A stretch of DNA of 64,000 bases, from NCBI GenBank assembly GCA_003514385.1, contig DOQR01000009.1, positions 160,716 to 224,715 of the forward strand, given 5' to 3'. Of the stretch, positions 25,028 to 33,385 are shown piece by piece (within the stretch, counting starts at the first letter, position 1; each line of letters begins with the position of its first letter). The notes under the pieces are model-generated. The model searched no databases. It was not told where the DNA came from and saw only the letters and a list, made by a program, of their open reading frames with translations. The stretch is from Oscillospiraceae bacterium (GTDB taxonomy: Bacteria > Bacillota > Clostridia > Oscillospirales > Acutalibacteraceae). A program made the position numbers and the translations under genes.

Positions 25028-25747
25028 ATGAAAAACGAACTTTCGCAGATAATATCGCAGTCCCACTCGCTCGTGTTTTTCGGCGGAGCGGGCGTTTCGA
25101 CGGAGAGCGGGATACCCGATTTCAGAAGCGTTGACGGGTTGTATAATCAGAAATATGACTACCCGCCCGAGCAGATGCTCAGCCACACATTCTTCGAGCG
25201 CAAGACGGAAGATTTCTACAGATTCTATCGCGACAAAATACTCTCCTATGCCGTCTCTGCAAAGCCGAACGCCGCGCACAGAAAGCTCGCCGAGCTTGAA
25301 GAAAAGGGCATACTCTCGGCGGTCGTGACCCAGAACATAGACGGTCTGCATCAGGCAGCGGGGAGCAAAAATGTGTTTGAACTGCACGGCAGCGTGCTCA
25401 GAAACTACTGTACGCGATGCGGCAGGAGCTTTGATATTGACTATATGATAAACAGCGAAGGCGTGCCGCACTGCTCCTGCGGCGGGGTGATAAAGCCCGA
25501 TGTCGTGCTCTATGAAGAGGCTCTTGACGACGAAACGGTGCGCGGCGCGGTCAGCGCGATAGCCTCAGCCGACACGCTGATAATCGCGGGGACGAGCATG
25601 GTCGTCTATCCGGCGGCGGGGCTTGTGAACTACTTCAACGGCAAGCATCTTGTAGTTATCAATATGAGCCCGACTTCGGCGGATTCGCGAGCCGATCTGC
25701 TGATTTGCGGCAAGGTCGGCGAAGTGCTCGGAGGGATAGATATATGA
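25028..25747 (+). CDS. NAD-dependent protein deacylase (sirtuin)
   Basis: The 239-residue product is a compact Sir2 enzyme that removes acyl groups from lysine using NAD. It has FGGAGVSTESGIPDFRS near the N-terminus, TQNIDGLHQAAGS, the catalytic His in FELHGS, a four-cysteine zinc site (CTRCG then CSCGG), IKPDVVLYEE, and IIAGTSMVVYPA for NAD binding. The start is the ATG at 25028, eight bases after GGAG; the in-frame GTG at 25019 overlaps that site. Its stop overlaps the start of the next gene (ATGA), so the two are translationally coupled. Confidence 0.93.
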   Translation: MKNELSQIISQSHSLVFFGGAGVSTESGIPDFRSVDGLYNQKYDYPPEQMLSHTFFERKTEDFYRFYRDKILSYAVSAKPNAAHRKLAELEEKGILSAVVTQNIDGLHQAAGSKNVFELHGSVLRNYCTRCGRSFDIDYMINSEGVPHCSCGGVIKPDVVLYEEALDDETVRGAVSAIASADTLIIAGTSMVVYPAAGLVNYFNGKHLVVINMSPTSADSRADLLICGKVGEVLGGIDI

Positions 25748-26253
25748 AAAATAATTTCAAAAGCGGGCTGCAAAAAGCACTCGACGAGCTTGAAAATATA
25801 ACCCCGCTCAAGCCTTTTAATTGCGGAAAGCTCTGTTCGGCACGCTGCTGCTCCGGCGGGGACAATGACGGCATGGGTCTGTTCCCGGGCGAAAAAGAGC
25901 TGCTCGAAAACTGTAAAGATTTTGAAATAAATGATTCCGAGGGCAACTTCGGCGAGCCTGTTGTCGTCTGCCGCGGCGGATGCGACAGGCGCAAAAGACC
26001 GCTTGCGTGCAGGATATTCCCGCTGTTTCCGCTCGCGGTCGAGCGCGAAAACGAAATTGTTATAGTGCCCGTACCCGACCCGCGCGCGGGTATGTGTCCG
26101 CTGCTCCGCTGCCCGGAAAAAATCGACCGGCGTTTTTACAGAGCCGTGCGCCACGCCGGAGAATATCTCCTGCGCGATGAAGATTCACGAAAATATCTCC
26201 TTGAACTCAGCTCCGAGATAACCGATATCGCCGAGCTTGCGGAGAGGCTGTAA
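25744..26253 (+). CDS. cysteine-cluster protein, YkgJ-like
   Basis: The 169-residue product carries CGKLCSARCC (Cys27, 31, 35, 36), a CRGGC pair (Cys76, Cys80) and RPLACRIFPLFPL (Cys89), followed by CPLLRCP. This resembles the YkgJ/Fe-Zn chelating cluster proteins, in which an N-terminal CC pair and an RPxxCRxFP segment coordinate a metal. No reaction is known. The start overlaps the sirtuin stop by four bases, with GGAGGG upstream. Its role in the pair is unclear. Confidence 0.7.
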   Translation: MKNNFKSGLQKALDELENITPLKPFNCGKLCSARCCSGGDNDGMGLFPGEKELLENCKDFEINDSEGNFGEPVVVCRGGCDRRKRPLACRIFPLFPLAVERENEIVIVPVPDPRAGMCPLLRCPEKIDRRFYRAVRHAGEYLLRDEDSRKYLLELSSEITDIAELAERL

Positions 26254-26296
26254 AACATGGCTTAAAATTAATTCTTATTTTTTGACCGAGCGGTTG

Positions 26297-26514
26297 ACCC
26301 CTCAGTCTTGGCTCCGCCAATCCGGCTCCCCTGCAGGGGAGCCACGCGGGCAGTGTATATCATTTGATTATAGTAGGACGCGAAGGCATAGGGTGAATTA
26401 TACAATTTCATATAGTGCCGCTGTCGCGGTAGCGGTGCGTATCAATAAAATCGTGTGATTTCGCGGGTGGATGATATCCGCCCATACTTACTTTGAACGA
26501 AGTGACTGAGGGGT
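26297..26514. repeat. MITE-like element with terminal inverted repeats (copy B)
   Basis: An exact 11-base inverted repeat, ACCCCTCAGTC at 26297-26307 and GACTGAGGGGT at 26504-26514, bounds 218 bp of non-coding DNA. Inside is a perfect 20-base palindrome (26324-26343, GGCTCCCCTG and its mirror). A segment from 26346 to about 26484 shares its edges with 4463-4718. No transposase frame is present. The outer intergenic DNA to either side (26254-26296 and 26515-26655) shows no gene. Confidence 0.6.
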
Positions 26515-26655
26515 TCGAACGAAAGCCGGATTCGATATCAATTCAGTTCGGAAACGGCGGCTTTTTATTTGCTCGGCAGCGATGTGTCACCCTCTTGCCT
26601 TCAACTTTAAAATTAGCCGATAATATCATGATTTAAAAAATATCGTCCTGCGCTA

Positions 26656-26683
26656 TTGACTCTTATTTTGCTTGTGCTATAAT
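26656..26683 (+). promoter_or_regulatory. sigma-A promoter of the zinc-ribbon membrane protein gene
   Basis: TTGACT (26656-26661), 16-bp spacer, TATAAT (26678-26683). Confidence 0.7.
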
Positions 26684-26732
26684 AAAAATGTCACAAGATG
26701 ACTGACGGTCAGCAAAAGTGTGGAGGCGCGGA

Positions 26733-27071
26733 ATGAAAAGCAACGACGAACGCATCAAAACTCTTGAAAAATTCAATATAATCGGACGGAAAAAACGCCC
26801 CGTTGCCGCGGTGCTGCTTTTACTGTTGACGGCTGTGTTTATTGTGCTCGGCATAGTCGTTCCGTCGTTTGCAATAGTTGTCGTGATAGTGCCGATAACC
26901 TCGGCGATATTTTTCTATCTCGCCGCCGCCGTGTTTCTTTCCTTGTCTATAGCTATGTTCAAGGGTATGGATACGGTGCACTGCCCGTACTGCGGCGCGG
27001 AATATTATCTCACGCCGGACAAGAGCCGTCTGCATTGCAAAAAATGCGGCAAGGACAGCTGCAGGGGATAA
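26733..27071 (+). CDS. small membrane protein with C-terminal zinc ribbon
   Basis: I do not recognise a named family. The 112-residue product has a basic N-terminus (EKFNIIGRKKRP), two adjacent hydrophobic segments (about residues 23-45 and 48-72) predicted to span the membrane, and a C-terminal zinc ribbon with CPYCG and CKKCG. Function unknown. The ATG at 26733 follows GGAGG. The next gene, 47 bp downstream, also has a zinc ribbon but has its own promoter. Confidence 0.65.
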   Translation: MKSNDERIKTLEKFNIIGRKKRPVAAVLLLLLTAVFIVLGIVVPSFAIVVVIVPITSAIFFYLAAAVFLSLSIAMFKGMDTVHCPYCGAEYYLTPDKSRLHCKKCGKDSCRG

Positions 27072-27078
27072 AAATATT

Positions 27079-27087
27079 TGGTATAAT
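27079..27087 (+). promoter_or_regulatory. extended -10 promoter of the zinc-ribbon/TPR gene
   Basis: TGGTATAAT, an extended -10 element, about 30 bp before the start. Confidence 0.5.
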
Positions 27088-27118
27088 AATTTTGATGTAA
27101 CAGAGGAGGTTATAAAAA

Positions 27119-27706
27119 ATGGGTTTTATAGCATTGAAATGCCCCTCTTGCGGGGCGGATATATCTCTTGATGAAAGTCGCGATTTCGGATTTTGCCAGT
27201 ATTGTGGAACAAAAGTTGTGCGTGATATACAAGTTATTGAGCATAGGGGAAGTGTGGAAATTAGCCATAACGGCGAAATCGAAAACCTTTTGATGCGGGC
27301 AAGAGCTCTTTCCGATCAGGGTAGAACACGCGAAGCGGGTGTGTATTATGAAAAAGTGCTTGACCTTGATGCCCAAAATGCTGAAGCAAAAATGGGACTT
27401 AGGTTGGCGGAAAGCATTATTACCAACCCTAATGTGACTATTGAAAGATTAAATTCATTTTGTGCTAAAGATGTAGGCGCAAATATAGTGCTCGACGGCA
27501 ACAAAATTAGAAAAATAGATAATGGTGAACGAGTGAAACTGACTTTACCTGTTGGAGAACATACAATAATGTTCTATTTTACCGGGTATGGTAAAAATAA
27601 GCCAGTAAAATTCAGAATAGACGGATTTTACACAAATGTATCAATAACTTTTAAAACAAAGCTCATGTGTAAGGTCGATGTTTCGGTAGATGTGAATAAT
27701 ACATAA
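27119..27706 (+). CDS. zinc-ribbon protein with TPR-like segment, unknown function
   Basis: The 195-residue product starts with a zinc ribbon (LKCPSCGADISL then FCQYCGTKV). A helical pair resembling one tetratricopeptide repeat follows (LLMRARALSDQGRTREAGVYYEKVLDLDAQNAEA, about residues 58-92). The C-terminal third is beta-rich (VKLTLPVGEHTIMFYFTGY) and looks like a carbohydrate-binding or PEGA-like sandwich, but I cannot name it. There is no signal peptide. Codon use is more AT-rich than in the housekeeping genes. The start has GAGGAGG upstream. Confidence 0.6.
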   Translation: MGFIALKCPSCGADISLDESRDFGFCQYCGTKVVRDIQVIEHRGSVEISHNGEIENLLMRARALSDQGRTREAGVYYEKVLDLDAQNAEAKMGLRLAESIITNPNVTIERLNSFCAKDVGANIVLDGNKIRKIDNGERVKLTLPVGEHTIMFYFTGYGKNKPVKFRIDGFYTNVSITFKTKLMCKVDVSVDVNNT

Positions 27707-27715
27707 ATATAGTTC

Positions 27716-27748
27716 AACCGCCGCAAGGATTTTTCCTTGCGGCGGTTT
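27716..27748. terminator. bidirectional terminator before metK
   Basis: Perfect stem AACCGCCGCAAGGA / TCCTTGCGGCGGTT with a TTTT loop, then T-rich DNA. It serves the zinc-ribbon gene and the convergent metK. Confidence 0.8.
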
Positions 27749-27777
27749 GCTATACAATAATATATTTTAAATATATC

Positions 27778-28926
27778 TTATTTTATTCCTGCGGCTCCCT
27801 TGAGAGCATTGACCTTGTCGGTGTGCTCCCAGGGCAGGTCGATATCGGTTCTGCCGACATGGCCGAGAGCGGCTACCTGACGATAAATCGGGCGGCGGAG
27901 GTCGAGCTCCTTGATTATCGAAGCCGGGCGGAGATCAAAGACCTCGTTCGCGGCGACGGCTATCTCGGAGTCGGGGATAATGCCGGTGCCGAAGCTGTCA
28001 ACAAAAACGGAGACGGGCTCGTCAACGCCGATAGCGTAGGCGATTTCAACCTCGCACTTGTCTGCAAGACCTGCGGCGACAATGTTCTTCGCCATGTATC
28101 TTGCGGCATATGCTGCGGAGCGGTCGACCTTTGTCGGGTCCTTGCCGGAGAATGCGCCGCCGCCGTGGCGTGAATATCCGCCGTAGGTGTCAACGATTAT
28201 CTTTCTGCCGGTGAGACCGCTGTCGCCCTGAGGACCGCCGGTGACAAAGCGTCCGGTGGGGTTGATGAATATCTTCGTCTTGTCGTCCATCATATCTGCG
28301 GGGATGATCTCGCGGATAACATTCTTTTCAATGTCGCGGCGAAGCGTCTCGGTCTCGATATATGCGGCGTGCTGAGAGGATACGACAACAGCGTCGATTC
28401 TTACGGGAGTGCCGTCCTCGGCATATTCGACCGTGACCTGAGTCTTTCCGTCGGGTCTGAGATAGGGGAGAGTGCCGTCTGCGCGGACTTTCGTCAGCTG
28501 AGCGGCGAGCTTATGGGCGAGCGAGATGGGCAGGGGCATAAGCTCCGGAGTCTCGCGGCACGCATAGCCGAACATCATTCCCTGGTCGCCCGCGCCCTGA
28601 CGGTCAACGCCGAGGGCGATGTCGGGGGACTGCTTGTCTATAGTTGTAAGTATAGCGCAGGTGTGGCCGTCGAAGCCCTTTTCGGGGCTGTCATAGCCGA
28701 TGTCGCAGATGACCTGGCGCGCTATCGAGGGGATGTCTATCTTCGCGCTCGTGGTTATCTCGCCCATTATCATGACCATGCCGGTCGTGCAGCAGCACTC
28801 GCAGGCAACTCTGCCGTTCTTGTCCTCGGCGAGTATAGCGTCAAGGACTGCGTCGGAGATCTGGTCGCAGATCTTATCGGGATGTCCGCCCGTTACGGAC
28901 TCGGATGTGAAAAAGTAGTTTGCCAT
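27778..28926 (-). CDS. metK: S-adenosylmethionine synthetase
   Basis: MetK makes SAM from methionine and ATP. The 382-residue product begins [20 protein letters not shown] with the catalytic His, then [30 protein letters not shown] (the ATP-binding GAGDQG), [20 protein letters not shown], and [18 protein letters not shown] with the Lys and Arg that bind phosphates. The start follows AAGGAGG. Expression is under a SAM-I riboswitch about 20 bp upstream, giving feedback by the product. Confidence 0.97.
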   Translation of the reverse strand: MANYFFTSESVTGGHPDKICDQISDAVLDAILAEDKNGRVACECCCTTGMVMIMGEITTSAKIDIPSIARQVICDIGYDSPEKGFDGHTCAILTTIDKQSPDIALGVDRQGAGDQGMMFGYACRETPELMPLPISLAHKLAAQLTKVRADGTLPYLRPDGKTQVTVEYAEDGTPVRIDAVVVSSQHAAYIETETLRRDIEKNVIREIIPADMMDDKTKIFINPTGRFVTGGPQGDSGLTGRKIIVDTYGGYSRHGGGAFSGKDPTKVDRSAAYAARYMAKNIVAAGLADKCEVEIAYAIGVDEPVSVFVDSFGTGIIPDSEIAVAANEVFDLRPASIIKELDLRRPIYRQVAALGHVGRTDIDLPWEHTDKVNALKGAAGIK

Positions 28927-28950
28927 GTTTTTGTCCTCCTTCTGACAAAT

Positions 28951-29107
28951 AAAAAAAGCGCTCGGCGAAACCGCTAAGCACTTCTGGGCGATACGGATTT
29001 CTCCGCCGCCGGCCTTATCTTCCGGTCTGCACCGCAGGATTTAGCACCTTGAATAATCAGGTTGCCGGGCTTCACAGGGCCTGTTCCCTCAGCCGCTCTC
29101 AATAAGG
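28951..29107 (-). promoter_or_regulatory. SAM-I (S-box) riboswitch with terminator, controls metK
   Basis: On the minus strand the aptamer runs from CTTATTGAGAG (29106) to GATAAGG (29019-29013), which close the P1 helix. Between them are the invariant parts of the SAM-I core: GAGGGAACAGGCCC, GAAGCCCGGCAACC and AAGGTGCTAA followed by TCCTGC. Downstream, AGTGCTTAGCGG folds against CGCCGAGCGCT and a run of Ts follows (about 28983-28951), forming the expression-platform terminator. SAM binding should favour the terminator and turn metK off. Confidence 0.95.
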
Positions 29108-29128
29108 AAATATTAAATTTCGACAGCT

Positions 29129-29157
29129 ATTCTACTCTTTCGTATGCACTTTGTCAA
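29129..29157 (-). promoter_or_regulatory. sigma-A promoter of metK
   Basis: Minus strand TTGACA (29157-29152), 17-bp spacer, TAGAAT (29134-29129), about 20 bp before the riboswitch. Confidence 0.8.
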
Positions 29158-29207
29158 TAGCCTTTAAAAACATTCGGTTTGAAAATATTGTAAGTATTGC
29201 TACAGGT

Positions 29208-29236
29208 TTGATTTTTGCCGATATATGCGGTATAAT
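29208..29236 (+). promoter_or_regulatory. possible upstream promoter of rplS or a small RNA
   Basis: TTGATT (29208-29213), 17-bp spacer, TATAAT (29231-29236). It lies 115 bp upstream of a second promoter, with no reading frame between. Confidence 0.5.
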
Positions 29237-29322
29237 ATGAGCCTGTCATGAACTGACGAAACGCAGACTATACTTTTATATATAATATTGCCTGCGCTGA
29301 GAAAAATAAAATCAAAAAACCC

Positions 29323-29351
29323 TTGCATTATCCGGCACTTTGTGCTAAAAT
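29323..29351 (+). promoter_or_regulatory. sigma-A promoter of rplS
   Basis: TTGCAT (29323-29328), 17-bp spacer, TAAAAT (29346-29351), directly before the structured leader. Confidence 0.7.
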
Positions 29352-29360
29352 ATCTAAGCA

Positions 29361-29462
29361 TTTGTTATCCGTCACAGCTTCGGTGACGGGGTTTAATGCC
29401 GAAGCGGCATGGCCGCACCACATTAAAGCGGGCGCTCCTCTTTCATCTAATTTGTTATGAAC
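29361..29462 (+). promoter_or_regulatory. structured rplS leader, L19-leader-like
   Basis: Three stems can be drawn: CCGTCAC/GTGACGG (29369-29389), an outer TTTAATG/CATTAAA (29392-29427) and an inner GCGGC/GCCGC (29404-29416). The direct repeat TTTGTTAT flanks the structure at 29361 and 29451. Its position and layout resemble the L19 ribosomal protein leader described in Firmicutes. I could not compare it with the covariance model. Confidence 0.55.
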
Positions 29463-29489
29463 GTCTGAAAATCAACGGAGGAATATAAA

Positions 29490-29840
29490 ATGGACGCACT
29501 CAAAGTTATTGCACAGGATTCGCTTAAAACAGGCGACGAGATCCCCCAGATCAAGATCGGTGACACCGTAAAGGTTTCCGTTAAGATCCGCGAGGGCGAG
29601 AGAGAAAGAATTCAGGCTTTCGAAGGAACCGTTATTGCCCGCAAGGGTTCGGGCGTTTCCGAGACCTTCACCGTTCGCAGAGTTTCCTACGGTGTCGGCG
29701 TCGAGAGAGTCTTCCCGGTACATTCACCCAACGTTGCTAAGGTTGAGCTCATCAGAAGCGGTAAGGTCCGCAGAAGCAAGCTCTATTACCTCAGAGACAG
29801 AGTCGGTAAGGCCGCGAGAGTCAAGAGCCAGGTCAAATAA
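29490..29840 (+). CDS. rplS: 50S ribosomal protein L19
   Basis: L19 sits at the 30S-50S interface. The 116-residue product contains [56 protein letters not shown] and the ending [20 protein letters not shown], all family-typical. The start has GGAGG nine bases upstream. It is a single gene with a structured leader and a terminator 14 bp after the stop. The usual neighbours rimM and trmD are absent. Confidence 0.97.
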   Translation: MDALKVIAQDSLKTGDEIPQIKIGDTVKVSVKIREGERERIQAFEGTVIARKGSGVSETFTVRRVSYGVGVERVFPVHSPNVAKVELIRSGKVRRSKLYYLRDRVGKAARVKSQVK

Positions 29841-29853
29841 TTGTGCGAATGAG

Positions 29854-29884
29854 GGTGTAACATTTATTTGTTACACCTTTTTCA
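29854..29884 (+). terminator. terminator after rplS
   Basis: GGTGTAACA / TGTTACACC stem followed by TTTTT. Confidence 0.8.
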
Positions 29885-29904
29885 CTTAAAACGGGGTTTA
29901 CGCG

Positions 29905-30525
29905 ATGCGCAGAGTCGAGGAATATTGGTTCAAATTTGAATATCCTGCCGCACTCTCGCAGGAGGCGGACAGCGGAGAAGAGCTGCCCGAGCGGAATCAA
30001 AAGCTGTGGGGCATAGTATATGACGCAGTTGCCACGCTCGAGTCGGCGGTTATTATACTTATGCTGTTCTTTTCGCTGGTGTTCAGACCCGCTGCGGTTA
30101 TCGGCGACTCAATGCTCCCGAATTTCAGCGGCGGCGACAGGGTCGCGTGCGTACATAGCTTTTCCGGCTACGAGCGCGGTGATGTTATAATAATATCCCA
30201 CGCCACGCGCAAGGATGAGTCGATAATAAAGCGCGTTATCGCGGTCGGCGGCGACACGGTGGATATAGATTTTTATAAGGGCACCGTCAGCGTCAACGGT
30301 CAGGTGCTCGACGAGCCGTATGTGAATACCCCGACGAATCTGAGCTATGATATGACTTTCCCCGTGACCGTTCCCGAGGGCAAGCTCTTTGTTCTCGGCG
30401 ACAACAGAAACGATTCCCTCGATTCGCGTTCGACTGATATCGGTTTTATAAACGAGAACAAGGTTCTCGGCAAGGTCGTTTTCAGGTTTTACCCGTTTGA
30501 CAGAATCAAAATAATCAAAAACTGA
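29905..30525 (+). CDS. lepB: signal peptidase I (first of two)
   Basis: Signal peptidase I cleaves Sec and Tat signal peptides outside the membrane. In this 206-residue protein a cytoplasmic N-terminus of about 45 residues precedes one membrane helix (SAVIILMLFFSLVF). The catalytic Ser lies in VIGDSMLPNF, and the general-base Lys in SIIKRVIAVGGDTV. LFVLGDNRNDSLDSR is the C-terminal signature box. The unusually long acidic N-terminus differs from its neighbour. No very strong ribosome-binding site is seen (GGGG nine bases before the ATG). Confidence 0.93.
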   Translation: MRRVEEYWFKFEYPAALSQEADSGEELPERNQKLWGIVYDAVATLESAVIILMLFFSLVFRPAAVIGDSMLPNFSGGDRVACVHSFSGYERGDVIIISHATRKDESIIKRVIAVGGDTVDIDFYKGTVSVNGQVLDEPYVNTPTNLSYDMTFPVTVPEGKLFVLGDNRNDSLDSRSTDIGFINENKVLGKVVFRFYPFDRIKIIKN

Positions 30526-30558
30526 GCCGCAAGGCTTGAGATTTGAAGGCGGACTGTT

Positions 30559-31179
30559 ATGCAGGAAAATAATGAACTTCAAATGAATAATACTGAAGAG
30601 CAGGCTGACTTTAAAAAGCAGCCGAAGAATTCAAAGACGGTCAGCAATATCTATGATATAGTCTCCGTCGTTGTGTCGGCGGTTGCGGTGATTGCCATTG
30701 TTTTCACTTTTGTGACCCGCGTGCTCGTCGTCTCCGGTGCGTCGATGAACCCGACGCTCAACAACGGCGACACCGTGGCGATAAGCTCGCTCAAGCGCTC
30801 ATTTGATTACGGTGACATAGTTATCGTCGCCCAGCCCAACGCCATGCACAAGACGCTGATAAAGCGCGTTATCGCGGTCGGCGGTCAGACGGTGGATATC
30901 GACACGGGAAAAGGCGTTGTCTATGTTGACGGCAAGGCACTCAACGAAAAATATACTCTCGAGCCGACCTATACCGCCGGCAATGTCGAGTTCCCCGTAA
31001 CCGTTCCCGAGGGCAGCCTTTTTGTTATGGGCGACAACAGAAACGACTCGACAGACAGCCGCATGAGCGTCGTCGGATTCATCGACGAGAAATATATCAT
31101 GGGCAAGGTCGTCGGCAGGATCATGCCGCTCGGTCAGTGGGATGTCTACTATAATTTCAATCCGGATTCGGACAAATAA
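30559..31179 (+). CDS. lepB: signal peptidase I (second of two)
   Basis: A paralogue of the preceding gene, also 206 residues, starting 33 bp after it. One N-terminal membrane helix (about residues 32-56, VVVSAVAVIAIVF), the catalytic Ser in VSGASMNPTLNNGD, the Lys in TLIKRVIAVGGQTV, and the box LFVMGDNRNDSTDSR are all intact, so both copies should be active. The two share the VIAVGG and GDNRNDS blocks but differ in the N-terminal third, suggesting an old duplication with different substrates or expression. A terminator follows. Confidence 0.93.
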   Translation: MQENNELQMNNTEEQADFKKQPKNSKTVSNIYDIVSVVVSAVAVIAIVFTFVTRVLVVSGASMNPTLNNGDTVAISSLKRSFDYGDIVIVAQPNAMHKTLIKRVIAVGGQTVDIDTGKGVVYVDGKALNEKYTLEPTYTAGNVEFPVTVPEGSLFVMGDNRNDSTDSRMSVVGFIDEKYIMGKVVGRIMPLGQWDVYYNFNPDSDK

Positions 31180-31207
31180 CCTGTCCGCGCTATAATATGC
31201 AATCAAG

Positions 31208-31230
31208 ACGCAGCTTCGGCTGCGTTTTTT
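31208..31230 (+). terminator. terminator after the lepB pair
   Basis: ACGCAGC-TTCG-GCTGCGT, a UUCG tetraloop hairpin, then TTTTT. Confidence 0.85.
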
Positions 31231-31339
31231 GCTTGTAAAGACAAAGTTTTTTTGCTATACTCATTTAGTAAAGCCGAAAAGCATTTTTTATATACGGCGC
31301 GCAAAATATTGGCGCATATAGTCCTAAGGAGGAAGAATT

Positions 31340-32194
31340 TTGGAAAACGGAGATCTTTATGTCCAGTGGTTTCCGGGTCATATGGCTCGGACGCGCAGAC
31401 AGATAAAAGAGAGTCTGCCGCTCGTTGACGCGGTGGTCGAGATAGTTGACGCGCGCGTGCCCGTGAGCAGCCGAAACCCCGAATTGCCGGAGCTTATAGG
31501 ACAAAAGCCGCTCATGGTCATTCTCAATAAGTGCGACCTCGCCGACGAAAACGCGACGCGCCGCAGGATATCCGAACTCGGCAAGCATGGCGTGACGGCG
31601 ATAGCCGTTGACTGCCGCTCGGGCAAGGGCTTAAACGCCTTTGCGCCGACCGTCCGCCGTATGCTCGCCGATAAAATCGAGGCGAACGCTCAAAAGGGCA
31701 TGGCGGGCAAGCCGCTTCGTCTGATGGTAGTGGGCATACCCAACACGGGAAAGTCCTCGTTTATTAACCGCATGGCGGGCAAGAACAAGGCGAAAGTTGC
31801 GGACAAGCCCGGAGTCACGCGCCAGAACCAGTGGTTCAGCATCGGGAGCGGCATCGAGCTGCTCGACACGCCCGGCGTGCTCTGGCCGAAGTTTGACGAT
31901 CCGGATGTCGGTCTGCGCCTCGCGTTCATCGGCTCGGTCAAGGACACCATACTCGACATCGAGCTTATCGCTGCGCGCTTTCTGACGATAATGAACGAGA
32001 ACTATCCCGAGAGGATAAAGGAGCGGTATAAATTGGAATTTCCGCCGGAGAGCGAGGAATTTGAACGCCTTGAGATGCTCGCGAGAAAGCGCGGTATGTT
32101 GATAAGCGGCGGCGAGCCGGATACGGAGCGCGCGGCGGTCATGCTCCTCGACGAGTACCGCGCGGGCAAATTAGGCAGAATAACGCTCGACTGA
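31340..32194 (+). CDS. rbgA: ribosome biogenesis GTPase YlqF/RbgA
   Basis: RbgA is needed for late assembly of the 50S subunit. The 284-residue product is a circularly permuted GTPase: VQWFPGHMARTRRQI at the N-terminus, then G4 ILNKCDLAD, then G1 GIPNTGKSSFINRM, then G3 LLDTPGVLWPKF, with the C-terminal RNA-binding region ERYKLE onwards. The start is TTG at 31340, seven bases after AAGGAGG, the strongest site nearby. Genes onward to the dipeptidase run in the same direction with short gaps. Confidence 0.95.
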   Translation: MENGDLYVQWFPGHMARTRRQIKESLPLVDAVVEIVDARVPVSSRNPELPELIGQKPLMVILNKCDLADENATRRRISELGKHGVTAIAVDCRSGKGLNAFAPTVRRMLADKIEANAQKGMAGKPLRLMVVGIPNTGKSSFINRMAGKNKAKVADKPGVTRQNQWFSIGSGIELLDTPGVLWPKFDDPDVGLRLAFIGSVKDTILDIELIAARFLTIMNENYPERIKERYKLEFPPESEEFERLEMLARKRGMLISGGEPDTERAAVMLLDEYRAGKLGRITLD

Positions 32195-32217
32195 TTATAT
32201 AAAAAGAGAGGGATATC

Positions 32218-33384
32218 ATGAAAAAGGAATCAATTCTCAGAGTAACAGCTCTTATTGCGGTGCTGCTCATGCTCTGCGCCTGTCAGAAGGCAGTGCCTGC
32301 CGGCGGAGAGGCGGAAAACACCTCCGAGAGCACGACTGCCGACACCCGCGAGCCCGTTAGCGTGAATATCCTTGCCGTGGGCGACAATCTTATTCACGGG
32401 GTCATATATAATCAGGCGCACGCCCGCTCGACGACCGGCGGCTATGATTTTACATATGCCTATAAAAATGTCGCTTCCACCGTTGCGGCGGCTGATATAA
32501 GCATAATCAATCAGGAGACGATAATCGATCCCGAGAAGGCTCCGAGCACATATCCATGCTTCAATTCCCCGACCGAGCTCGGCGACGAGATGGTGAAGAT
32601 AGGCTTCGATGTTTTTAATATCGCGAACAACCACTCGCTCGATAAGGGCGAGAGCGGGCTGAGAAACGCCATAAAGTTCTGGAAGAGCAAGAATGTTGTC
32701 TTTTGCGGAGCTTATCTCGACGAAGAGGACTACAAGACCATACCGACAAACACAGTCAAGGGTATTAAATTCGCCTATGTCGGGCTGACCGAGCCTACAA
32801 ACGGACTGAGCCTGCCCGAGGGCAGCAAGACGATACTCCTGCTCGGCGCGGATGAGGACAGGATAGAGAAGCGCGTCAAGGCGGCGTCCGAGATAAGCGA
32901 CATGACGATAGTCAACGTCCACTGGGGCGAGGAATATACCCACACGCCGACGGATCGTCAGCATGAGCTCGCGCAGAAGCTCGCCGATTGGGGCGCGGAT
33001 ATAATTATAGGCACGCATCCCCATGTCATTCAGCCCGTTGAATACATAACCGCCGCGGACGGCAGAAAAGTTCTCGTTATCTATTCGCTCGGCAATTTTA
33101 TTTCGGCGCAGGACAGAGGCCCGAGAATGCTCGGCGGCTTGATGCACATAACCGTCACAAAGGACTATCAGAAGAACACGACCGAGGTCACAAAGGCGAA
33201 GTTCACGGGCACGGTCACTCACTATGACTCGGGATTTTCCAATGTTCGTGTTTATAACCTTGCCGATTATACCGACGCGCTTGCGTCGCGCCACGGAGTG
33301 CGCTCGACAACGCCGTCGTTCAGCCTCAATTATCTAAACTCGCTGCTGCGCGATGTTGTAAGCGAAGAATTTTTGGAGGGCTGA
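32218..33384 (+). CDS. CapA-family (PGA_cap) lipoprotein
   Basis: The 388-residue product has a lipoprotein signal (MKKESILRVTALIAVLLMLC, then AC with lipid Cys22) and a Thr/Ser/Glu-rich linker. A calcineurin-like CapA domain follows: ILAVGDNLIH, IINQETIIDP, FNIANNHSLDKGESGL, VHWGEEYTHTPTDRQ, IIGTHPHVIQPVEYI and VIYSLGNFISAQ. CapA proteins take part in poly-gamma-glutamate capsule work in Bacillus, but family members without other cap genes, as here, have unproven roles. It ends one base before rnhB. Confidence 0.9.
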   Translation: MKKESILRVTALIAVLLMLCACQKAVPAGGEAENTSESTTADTREPVSVNILAVGDNLIHGVIYNQAHARSTTGGYDFTYAYKNVASTVAAADISIINQETIIDPEKAPSTYPCFNSPTELGDEMVKIGFDVFNIANNHSLDKGESGLRNAIKFWKSKNVVFCGAYLDEEDYKTIPTNTVKGIKFAYVGLTEPTNGLSLPEGSKTILLLGADEDRIEKRVKAASEISDMTIVNVHWGEEYTHTPTDRQHELAQKLADWGADIIIGTHPHVIQPVEYITAADGRKVLVIYSLGNFISAQDRGPRMLGGLMHITVTKDYQKNTTEVTKAKFTGTVTHYDSGFSNVRVYNLADYTDALASRHGVRSTTPSFSLNYLNSLLRDVVSEEFLEG

Positions 33385-33385
33385 G

